Source: JANNOG01 sp964516515
GTDB lineage: Bacteria > Actinomycetota > Actinomycetes > Actinomycetales > JBBAYJ01
Direction of reading: 5' to 3'
Assembly (NCBI GenBank): GCA_964516515.1
Contig: CAZEYA010000250.1
Span: forward strand, 1-5,095
Length of the DNA: 5,095 bases
This document shows positions 1 to 5,095 of this stretch, piece by piece. The translations under genes and the position numbers were made by a program. The notes under the pieces are model-generated. The model made no database searches, was not told the DNA's origin, and was given only the letters and a program-made list of their open reading frames with translations. The first letter of the stretch is position 1, and each line of letters begins with the position of its first letter.

Positions 1-188
1 GGGGCGGCCGCCACGGACAGCAGGTCCTGCGACGAGGACAGCAGCCGCCCGGCCAAGACGAGCAACGCACCCCCGGTCGCCTCGAGGTCGTCCAGCGCCA
101 CCGCGATCCCTCCCGCCCCGCCGCGGACCGTCATCTCGTCCCCCGACGACACACCGTGACCCGGGACCGACCGGTGCGCCGACGTCAC
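1..188 (-). CDS. Partial small helical protein, downstream partner of the WXG100-like gene
   Basis: This is the 5' end of a gene that leaves the window on the left; 62 codons are visible. The chosen start is a GTG at 186-188 whose last two bases form the TGA stop of the upstream gene (GTGA, four-base overlap), the usual arrangement for translational coupling. Two in-frame alternatives exist: GTG at 150-152, and ATG at 132-134, which is preceded by a purine-rich GGGGGACGAG. With the 188 start, the first 18 residues are polar and probably unstructured. The conserved-looking part begins near residue 26 (GGIAVALDDLEATG) and reads as amphipathic helix, rich in Ala, Leu and Ser, through the edge. 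No signal peptide or membrane segment is visible. The gene pair resembles the tandem small-helical-protein pairs of actinobacterial type VII secretion loci, where the second member may carry a longer C-terminal domain. That comparison is inference, and the function is unknown. Confidence 0.55.
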   Translation of the reverse strand, partial: MTSAHRSVPGHGVSSGDEMTVRGGAGGIAVALDDLEATGGALLVLAGRLLSSSQDLLSVAAA

Positions 189-460
189 CGCCCGACCCCC
201 GCCAGGTCCGACAGCTGGGCCAGGTGTCGCGCCACTGCCGCGGCGTGCTCGCGCAGTGCCGCCGCCGCGTCGTCACACGAGCGGCGGGCCACCATCAGGT
301 CGTCGGCCCGATCGGACAGGCGGGCGCGCAACGCGTCGGCGGCGCGGGACCGGAAATCCACGTCACCGCTGCGTGCCAAGTCGGCGGCGACGCGAGACAC
401 CTCCTCGGCCACCCCGTCTACCGCCGTGGCTGCCGCCCGGATCTCCTCGGATTCCCACAT
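185..460 (-). CDS. WXG100-like small helical protein (putative type VII secretion-related)
   Basis: This 91-residue protein is close to the roughly 100 residues usual for the WXG100/ESAT-6 superfamily. It reads as a helical hairpin: helix 1 at about 3-31, a short turn with S31-G32-D33, and helix 2 at about 38-82. The turn is followed by DFRSRAADALRARL (35-48), the place where family members have WxG followed by an Ala-rich helix. Here Phe36 stands for the Trp and Ser38 for the Gly, so the signature is degenerate. A single Cys lies at 62. No YxxxD/E secretion signal is seen in the last residues (LAQLSDLAGVGR). ATG at 458-460 is the only plausible start, because the frame runs back to the hydA stop with no other start codon. 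The Shine-Dalgarno sequence is weak. The gene lies 66 bases after hydA and overlaps the next gene by four bases, so it is probably part of a leftward operon. The fold is an inference from sequence pattern; secretion is not shown. Confidence 0.68.
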   Translation of the reverse strand: MWESEEIRAAATAVDGVAEEVSRVAADLARSGDVDFRSRAADALRARLSDRADDLMVARRSCDDAAAALREHAAAVARHLAQLSDLAGVGR

Positions 461-526
461 GACGTCATCGTGCGCAGCGCCCGCCCCGCCACCGCCCGGC
501 GGGCACCATGCCTGTGGACCGGCGGC

Positions 527-1936
527 TCAGCGCAGGTAGGTGGACAATCCCCGCTTGAGGAACCGACCGTCACCCTTGGCGCCCAGGTACGCCCCACCGC
601 CGACGACCACTTTGCCGCGAGACATCACCGTGTCGACCCGCCCGGCGATCTCGAAGCCCTCGTAGGCGGAGTAGTCCATGTTCATGTGGTGGGTGTCGAC
701 CGAGATCCGGGTCCGCGCCCCGGGGTCGTAGACGACGATGTCGGCGTCCGAACCGGGTGCGATGACGCCCTTGCGCGGGTACAGCCCGAACATCCGCGCC
801 GGGGTCGTCGCGCACGTCTCGACCCAGCGGGCCAGGCTCAGCTCGCCGGTGACCACACCCTGGTAGATCAGGTCCATCCGGTGCTCGACCCCGCCGATGC
901 CGTTGGGAATCGCCCGGAAGTCCTCGCGCCCCAGTTCCTTCTGGTCCTTGAAGCAGAACGGGCAGTGATCGGTCGAGACGATCGAGAGGTCATCAGTGCG
1001 CAGGCCTCGCCACAGGTCCGCGTGGTGGCCCTCCACCCGGCTGCGCAGCGGCGCGGAGCAGACGTACTTGGCGCCCTCGAAGCTGCCCGGCCCGCCCGCG
1101 GCCAGGTGCTCCTCCAAAGACAGGTACAGGTACTGCGGGCAGGTCTCGGCGAAGACGTTGTGACCCTCGTTGCGGGCAGCCGCCACCGCGGTCAGCGCCT
1201 GGGAGCTGGACAGGTGGACGAAGTACACCGGGCTCTGCGCGACGAGCGCCAGCTGGATCGCCCGGTAGGTCGCCTCGCCCTCCAGCAGCGCCGGCCGCGA
1301 CAGCCCGTGGTACTTGGGGTCGGTCTGGCCGCGGGTGGCCATCTGGGCCGCGAGCACGTCGATCGCGATGCCGTTCTCGGCGTGCATGCAGATCATCGCG
1401 CCCAGCTCCGACGCGGTCTGCATCGCCCGCAGGATCTGGCCGTCGTCGGAGTAGAACACCCCCGGATAGGCCATGAACAGCTTGAAGCTGGTGATGCCCT
1501 CGGCGACCAGGCTCGACATCTCCTTCAGCGCCGCCTCGTCGACCCCGCCGAGGATCATGTGGAAGGCGTAGTCGATCGCGCACTGCCCCTCGGCCTTGGC
1601 GAACCAGGCGTCCAGCGACGCGCGCACGTCCTCGCCCGCCCGCTGCACTGCGAAGTCGATGATCGTCGTGGTGCCTCCCCAGGCGGCCGCTCGGGTACCG
1701 GTCTCGAAGGTGTCCGAGGCCGACGTTCCGCCGAACGGCAGCTCCATGTGGGTGTGCACGTCGACCCCCCCGGGCACGACGTACTTGTTGCTCGCGTCGA
1801 TGACGGTGTCGGCGCTCACGGACAGCGTCCCGGGCGCAAGTAGCGCGACGATCCGCTCGCCGTCGACGAGGACGTCGTGTGCCACCGCGCCCGAGGCGCT
1901 GATGACGGTGCCGTTGGTGATGAGGGTGGTCGCCAT
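527..1936 (-). CDS. hydA: Dihydropyrimidinase / D-hydantoinase
   Basis: This cytoplasmic zinc amidohydrolase (EC 3.5.2.2) hydrolyses 5,6-dihydrouracil or dihydrothymine to N-carbamoyl-beta-amino acids, the second step of reductive pyrimidine breakdown. It usually also opens 5-substituted hydantoins to N-carbamoyl-D-amino acids. The protein has 469 residues, the normal family length. All expected metal ligands are present: H61 and H63 in GGVDVHTHMELPFGG, carboxylated-lysine candidate K152 in SFKLFMAYPG, H185 in MHAENG, H241 in YFVHLSS, and D323 in STDHCPF. Y157 matches the substrate-binding tyrosine, and N345-G346 lies in the usual substrate-loop region. A beta-sandwich subdomain is formed by the N- and C-terminal strands (about 1-55 and 395-450). 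The H-T-H-M-E-L-P-F motif and the FMAYPG loop favour dihydropyrimidinase over allantoinase. ATG at 1936 is chosen because it lies six bases after a TAGATT -10-like hexamer and matches the family N-terminus (LITNGTVI). Beta-ureidopropionase and dihydropyrimidine dehydrogenase genes are not in view, so the physiological substrate is open. Confidence 0.96.
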   Translation of the reverse strand: MATTLITNGTVISASGAVAHDVLVDGERIVALLAPGTLSVSADTVIDASNKYVVPGGVDVHTHMELPFGGTSASDTFETGTRAAAWGGTTTIIDFAVQRAGEDVRASLDAWFAKAEGQCAIDYAFHMILGGVDEAALKEMSSLVAEGITSFKLFMAYPGVFYSDDGQILRAMQTASELGAMICMHAENGIAIDVLAAQMATRGQTDPKYHGLSRPALLEGEATYRAIQLALVAQSPVYFVHLSSSQALTAVAAARNEGHNVFAETCPQYLYLSLEEHLAAGGPGSFEGAKYVCSAPLRSRVEGHHADLWRGLRTDDLSIVSTDHCPFCFKDQKELGREDFRAIPNGIGGVEHRMDLIYQGVVTGELSLARWVETCATTPARMFGLYPRKGVIAPGSDADIVVYDPGARTRISVDTHHMNMDYSAYEGFEIAGRVDTVMSRGKVVVGGGAYLGAKGDGRFLKRGLSTYLR

Positions 1937-1942
1937 GACGTG

Positions 1943-1971
1943 AATCTAGAGGGCCTGCGCCGAAGCGTAAA
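1943..1971 (-). promoter_or_regulatory. Putative leaderless promoter of hydA
   Basis: Read on the minus strand, a TAGATT hexamer (1948-1943) fits the actinobacterial TANNNT -10 pattern. It is followed by six bases (CACGTC) and then the hydA ATG, so the transcript would start at or next to the A of the start codon. Seventeen bases upstream lies TTTACG (1971-1966), which matches TTGACA at four of six positions. No Shine-Dalgarno sequence precedes the ATG, as expected for a leaderless mRNA. The call rests on motif and spacing only. Confidence 0.5.
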
Positions 1972-1975
1972 CGCT
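1964..1975. promoter_or_regulatory. Inverted repeat in the divergent promoter region, candidate operator
   Basis: AGCGT-AA-ACGCT is a perfect five-base inverted repeat around a two-base centre. It lies about 32-34 bases from each of the two divergent start codons, that is at the -35 position of both putative leaderless promoters. A dimeric regulator bound here could control both genes. No regulator gene is visible in the window. A short dyad of this size can also arise by chance in G+C-rich DNA. Confidence 0.35.
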
Positions 1976-1994
1976 CCCGCGGCCGCTCTATGCT
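1966..1994 (+). promoter_or_regulatory. Putative leaderless promoter of the plus-strand gene pair
   Basis: TATGCT at 1989-1994 fits the TANNNT -10 pattern. It is followed by exactly six bases (GACTCG) and then the GTG at 2001, so transcription would begin at the first base of the start codon. There is no convincing -35; the bases 17 upstream (CGTAAA, 1966-1971) fall within the inverted repeat and match TTGACA poorly. No Shine-Dalgarno sequence is present before the GTG. This supports 2001 as the start, but the call rests on motif and spacing only. Confidence 0.5.
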
Positions 1995-2000
1995 GACTCG

Positions 2001-4070
2001 GTGGCCAGGGGAGGGCTCGGTGGTCCGTCCGACCACCGCCATGGCGATACGCCGGTCAGCGGGCGCGAACTGCTGGTGGCCGCGATCCGGGCGCTGCCGG
2101 TGCCGACGGCGCCGCCGGAGAGGTCGAGCCGTGGTCTGCTGGGGCTGCACCTCATCCAGTCCGCGCTCCGGCTCGAACATGTCGATCGCGTCCGCGAGAA
2201 ACTGACACTCGTCGACGCCACCCACATCGCAAGGCATATCGATATCGACGTGAACGTCGACAAATTGCCCGACGGGAAGGAGGGGGCGCTCACCGTCGGT
2301 GGCCGCAATTCCCGTTCCGAGCGCATGTTGTGGGTACCGATCGGTCGTCACCCACGGCAATCCCTGGGCCCGGTGTCGCTGCGCGACGCCGATGGGAAAT
2401 CCTTGACCCGGGTCACGAGTCGCGAGACGAACCGGCTGCTGGCCTCCGGAATGATCCAGTTGATGAGGCTGCTCATCAACACCGACGATGCCGCCTCGGT
2501 CGAACCGTTACGTGGCCCCAATCGGGTCTCGCGGTGGCTGCTCGAGGCAGCGTTGCTCGCGCTGGTGGAAGACGGCCGCAATTCCTGGCCACAGCAGAGC
2601 GAGGTCACCGACCGGACTGAGCAGGCACCCCGGAATACGACCTTGAACAGCCTGCGCGCCCTCTTTGACCAGGAGGGAGACGGCTTGCGGGGCGCCGAGC
2701 ACGCGTATTGCGGACTGCTGGCCACCCTGACGACTGAACAGGTGATCCTGGCCATGCTGCCGTCGACCACCCGACAGCTCCGGATCTCCTACGAGGCCCC
2801 AGAACTGGGCGCCCGGCCACCGACCAGGGGGTCACGCGTGTGGCTGCGATCGCGCGACTTCACCGCACGGTACGTCACCACCATCCCGGCGGACGTCGAC
2901 TCATTCCATGTCACGGTGGCTGTGCCGGATGACATGGAGGTCCGTCATTTCATGATGGTCAGTGACGCCGACCAGAACGCCGCGGACGTCCTGCGGGCGG
3001 ACATCGGTAACCTCGCCGGACTGCTCGAGCCACCGACCAGCCTCGGGGTCAACGCGGGGCTGTTGGCGCGCTTCGAAGCCGAAGGAATCCAGTCTCGACT
3101 CGCGGAGATCAGCCGACGGCGAGCCGAGGATCTCAACGACTACGTCGGCTACCTGTATCGGTTGCACGAGCGCGTGGCGCAGCCGCCCCCACGGTTTCCG
3201 ACAGCCCGCCGCGCTGTGATCACGCTGGCAGATCTGATACGGACGACACCGGGCGGCAAACGGCTCGTCTCGTCATTCCAGCGCCTCGTCCGAGGCACGG
3301 CGGGGGGTCCGGACCTGCAGCCGGACGGTCCCGACGCCGACGCGCTCCGCTACGTGCTCGAACGTGTCTCGCGAGCGGAGCTGGGAAAGGACCTGCACCT
3401 TGACAACGATCCGCGGGAGAGCGCCGGCCACATCCAATGGCGCCGCCACGCCACCGGTCTGGGGCTGCCGTCCGACCAGGAGGTGAAGGCGTCGGTCTTC
3501 CTTTCACTAGGGGACTCCAGTCCGTCGGCGGCCGTGCAGGTGCTCGGCTTCACTGCGCTGAACCTGCTGCTGGTGGCCGGTCTGATCTTCGGCACCGCTT
3601 ACGTCGGCACCGGTCAACTCGGCACCGCCAACGGCGGCGCGGCAGAGGGGACGGGGCAGTCGGAGGTGCTGGTCACGTTGCTGCTGCTGATCCCCGGCAT
3701 CCTGCTCAGCCGGTTCGACCGCGCGCCCAGGAGGAGCGTGCTGTCTCGGATCCGCCGCTGGCCGCGGCGCATCGCTTGGCTGTCCGTCATCGTCAACAGC
3801 CTGCTGGCGCTGTGGGTCGTGGTCAGCCCCACCGGCTCGGTCCCGGCCGCTGACTCGGTGGCAGCCCTCACCACGCTCAGCGCCCTGGCCCTGCTGGTGA
3901 CCCTCGCGGGCGCTCACGTGCTGCTGGGTTTCGCCGACAGCGCCACGCTGGTCCCGCCGTACGTCGGGATACCCGCCTGGCTTCGCAACGAGGTACGGAT
4001 CACGCCGTTGGGAGCGGTCGCGCCACCTTCGGTGACGTTCGCGGAGCGGGCGGGTGACGTCGATGTCTAG
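2001..4070 (+). CDS. Uncharacterised membrane-anchored protein with four C-terminal membrane segments
   Basis: I do not recognise this 689-residue protein as a named family. Residues 1-60 are helical. About 66-145 look beta-rich (DIDVNVDKLP at 81-90) and end in a VSLRDADGKSLTRVTSRETN stretch (125-144). About 145-260 are helical. About 258-320 form a second beta-rich part with FHVTVAVPDDMEV (302-314). A charged helix follows at about 355-394 (RLAEISRRRAEDLNDYVGYL). Four hydrophobic segments lie at about 511-535, 554-570, 591-609 and 618-645. The segment 2-3 loop is very basic (SRFDRAPRRSVLSRIRRWPRR), while the segment 1-2 loop is Gly/Thr-rich and uncharged apart from one Glu. By the positive-inside rule, both the 510-residue N-terminal part and the tail (646-689) should face the cytoplasm. 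No signal peptide or catalytic motif is evident. GTG 2001 is the earliest possible start (in-frame TAA at 1968-1970) and fits the leaderless promoter; a GTG at 2076 is a weaker alternative. The gene overlaps the next by 17 bases, so the two are probably co-translated. From memory, similar beta-rich signatures recur in other actinobacterial hypothetical proteins with C-terminal membrane segments; this is unverified. Confidence 0.85.
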   Translation: MARGGLGGPSDHRHGDTPVSGRELLVAAIRALPVPTAPPERSSRGLLGLHLIQSALRLEHVDRVREKLTLVDATHIARHIDIDVNVDKLPDGKEGALTVGGRNSRSERMLWVPIGRHPRQSLGPVSLRDADGKSLTRVTSRETNRLLASGMIQLMRLLINTDDAASVEPLRGPNRVSRWLLEAALLALVEDGRNSWPQQSEVTDRTEQAPRNTTLNSLRALFDQEGDGLRGAEHAYCGLLATLTTEQVILAMLPSTTRQLRISYEAPELGARPPTRGSRVWLRSRDFTARYVTTIPADVDSFHVTVAVPDDMEVRHFMMVSDADQNAADVLRADIGNLAGLLEPPTSLGVNAGLLARFEAEGIQSRLAEISRRRAEDLNDYVGYLYRLHERVAQPPPRFPTARRAVITLADLIRTTPGGKRLVSSFQRLVRGTAGGPDLQPDGPDADALRYVLERVSRAELGKDLHLDNDPRESAGHIQWRRHATGLGLPSDQEVKASVFLSLGDSSPSAAVQVLGFTALNLLLVAGLIFGTAYVGTGQLGTANGGAAEGTGQSEVLVTLLLLIPGILLSRFDRAPRRSVLSRIRRWPRRIAWLSVIVNSLLALWVVVSPTGSVPAADSVAALTTLSALALLVTLAGAHVLLGFADSATLVPPYVGIPAWLRNEVRITPLGAVAPPSVTFAERAGDVDV
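4043..4046 (+). promoter_or_regulatory. Ribosome binding site supporting the GTG start at 4054
   Basis: GGAG lies seven bases before GTG 4054 but sixteen before the in-frame ATG at 4063. The spacing favours the GTG as the start of the downstream gene. The site lies inside the 3' end of the upstream coding region, so translation of the two genes is likely coupled. Confidence 0.45.
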
Positions 4071-5095
4071 TGCTCGGAGCTCGCCGACCTCATTGATCGG
4101 TGTCGCCTTGCGGACAACGGAGAAACCCGGGGTGGAGGTCGAGGTCTCCCACGTCTTCCCCCGGGTCGATGTCGTCGTCTCGGCTGCTGAGGTGTCGACC
4201 GCAGTTGCCGCCCGGCCACCGAAGACCTGGTCACTCGGCGAGACGTTCAGCTCGCAGGGTGCGGGCACGGCCCTGCATCTGCGCACCCGGCGGGTGTCCC
4301 CGGCACACCGGGTGGCCGGAATCGCCGGCACCACGGAGGTGACGGGTGTCGGCGAGGATTCCGCCGGGGATTGGCGCTACACGACCTGGTCGGGGATCTC
4401 ACCAGGGGACCCGGACTTCCTGTTCGACTTCGCCGACAAGCTCGACGTGCTGCTGACCATGGCCCCGGACGGCTGGCACCCTTCCGCCGGCCAGGCCGCG
4501 ATCCTCACCGAGGCCGTGGCCGAGGCGACCATGTGCGCGGGTGTTCGGGCGGCTCTACCCGTCACCTTCGTCAGGTCGCCGTCTGCCGGCTTCTCCGCGG
4601 CGCAGCTGCGGCGCCCGGTCGATGGCGACGACCCGACCCTGGCCCGTGGCGCCACGCTGCGCCTGACCGTCGGCCTGGACCGCGCCGACGAGGGGGCGAG
4701 GGTCACGCTGTTGCAATCCCTCACCGATTACGCCGGCCGCAGGGGCTTCGGCTTGCGAGTGGCCGACCGGCGCTACGGGACGATCAGTGGCAAGTGGATC
4801 GTGCTGCAGAGAATTGATCCCAGAGTCCTGGAGCGCACGACGGCAGAGGCGAACGAGCGCGCCGCTCCGCTCGGGTGGGAGCCCGACTCCGGCGACACAG
4901 CCCTGCTCACCGTCATCGGCCCGTCGCGTCAAGGATCCTTCGCCGCGGTCGCCGCGGCATTGGCCACCGCCGGTATCCAGATCAGGGCGGTGACGTGCCT
5001 GTCCTTGCAGGACCTGGCCTTTGTGCACGCCGAGGTGATCGTTCCCGGCGGCGACGGCCCGAGTACCGAGCTCAGATCGTTGCTGTCGCGCCAGG
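4054..5095 (+). CDS. Partial protein with a C-terminal ACT-like domain, function unknown
   Basis: An open frame of 347 codons runs without a stop to the right edge; the 3' end is missing. GTG 4054 is the chosen start because GGAG lies seven bases upstream; ATG 4063 is in frame and possible. An in-frame TGA at 4033 rules out earlier starts. Residues 1-180 are an unrecognised mixed alpha/beta region with no signal peptide or membrane segment (notable stretch GDWRYTTWSGISPGDPDFLFDF, about 105-126). Residues 200-253 show a strand-helix-strand pattern (LRLTVGLD, then a helix, then WIVLQRI), possibly a degenerate ferredoxin-like domain. Residues 284-331 look like an ACT domain: strand LLTVIG, turn GPSRQG (289-294), helix FAAVAAALATAGI, strands around RAVTCLSLQD and AFVHAEVIVP. 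The start of the next helix is visible at the edge. ACT domains usually bind amino acids or other small ligands and regulate enzymes or transcription. The protein is probably cytoplasmic and may work with the membrane protein encoded just upstream. The ligand and role are unknown. Confidence 0.82.
   Translation, partial: MTSMSSARSSPTSLIGVALRTTEKPGVEVEVSHVFPRVDVVVSAAEVSTAVAARPPKTWSLGETFSSQGAGTALHLRTRRVSPAHRVAGIAGTTEVTGVGEDSAGDWRYTTWSGISPGDPDFLFDFADKLDVLLTMAPDGWHPSAGQAAILTEAVAEATMCAGVRAALPVTFVRSPSAGFSAAQLRRPVDGDDPTLARGATLRLTVGLDRADEGARVTLLQSLTDYAGRRGFGLRVADRRYGTISGKWIVLQRIDPRVLERTTAEANERAAPLGWEPDSGDTALLTVIGPSRQGSFAAVAAALATAGIQIRAVTCLSLQDLAFVHAEVIVPGGDGPSTELRSLLSRQ

Noticed and set aside
461..526. 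Possible terminator in the gap between hydA and the WXG100-like gene
   Set aside because: The GCCCGCCGGGC stretch is complementary only with too short a loop, and no T-run follows. I see no convincing stem-loop.
224..1843. Long open frame on the plus strand opposite hydA (539 codons)
   Set aside because: It is antisense to an unmistakable hydantoinase gene with all catalytic residues. Its translation is rich in Arg, Gly, Val and His with no domain logic, as expected for a shadow frame in G+C-rich DNA.
527..1936. Allantoinase or dihydroorotase instead of dihydropyrimidinase
   Set aside because: The HTHMELPFGG, FKLFMAYPG and STDHCPF motifs and the spacing K152-Y157-H185-H241-D323 match the dihydropyrimidinase/hydantoinase group. 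The EPG-type motif after the first histidines in allantoinases is absent.
2236..2260. Two adjacent dyads, ATATCGATAT (2236-2245) and TCGACG-TGAA-CGTCGA (2245-2260)
   Set aside because: They lie inside the coding sequence about 240 bases after the start and are explained by the Ile-Asp-Ile-Asp-Val-Asn-Val-Asp codons. There is no promoter or gene boundary nearby.
993..2360. Long open frame on the minus strand spanning hydA's 5' half, the divergent gap and the start of the membrane-protein gene (455 codons)
   Set aside because: It crosses the promoter region and overlaps two better-supported genes. The translation is Arg-rich low-complexity sequence without recognisable motifs.
3507..4334. Open frame on the minus strand opposite the membrane segments and the start of the ACT-like gene (275 codons)
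   Set aside because: The plus-strand frames encode coherent hydrophobic segments and an alpha/beta protein, while this frame gives Arg/Gln/Ala-rich sequence typical of a complement shadow.
4100..4817. Short plus-strand open frames within the ACT-like gene (4100-4342 and 4371-4817)
   Set aside because: They lie in another frame inside the continuous open frame 4054-5095, which has a ribosome binding site, a coherent protein pattern and G/C-rich third positions.

Overview
The window is about 70% G+C by eye, with GTG as well as ATG starts, G/C-rich third codon positions and apparently leaderless promoters. It carries a WXG100-like small helical protein. Together these point to a high-G+C actinomycete, but the genus cannot be told from this window. 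Coding density is near complete, and no gap exceeds about 70 bases. I see no tRNA, rRNA, CRISPR array or mobile element.

Layout: two transcription units diverge from a 64-base gap at 1937-2000. The leftward unit (minus strand) begins with a complete dihydropyrimidinase/D-hydantoinase gene (hydA, 527-1936). It continues after a 66-base gap with a 91-residue WXG100-like helical protein (185-460), then a gene that overlaps its stop by four bases and runs off the left edge (1-188). The rightward unit (plus strand) begins with a 689-residue protein of unrecognised function with a large soluble N-terminal part and four C-terminal membrane segments (2001-4070). It continues with an overlapping gene that runs off the right edge (4054-5095); its visible C-terminal part contains an ACT-like domain.

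The gap at 1937-2000 is the most informative regulatory sequence. Each divergent gene has a TANNNT -10-like hexamer ending six bases before its start codon and no Shine-Dalgarno sequence, which suggests that both transcripts are leaderless. A 12-base inverted repeat (AGCGT-AA-ACGCT) sits between them at the -35 position of both promoters, so one regulator could act on both.

How the genes work together is only partly readable. hydA opens the ring of dihydropyrimidines or hydantoins to N-carbamoyl amino acids, but none of its usual pathway partners is in view. The plus-strand pair looks like a cytoplasm-facing membrane protein co-translated with a soluble ACT-like protein. This arrangement is suggestive of a membrane-associated sensing module. 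I cannot assign it to a known system, and a link to hydA beyond the shared promoter region is speculation.
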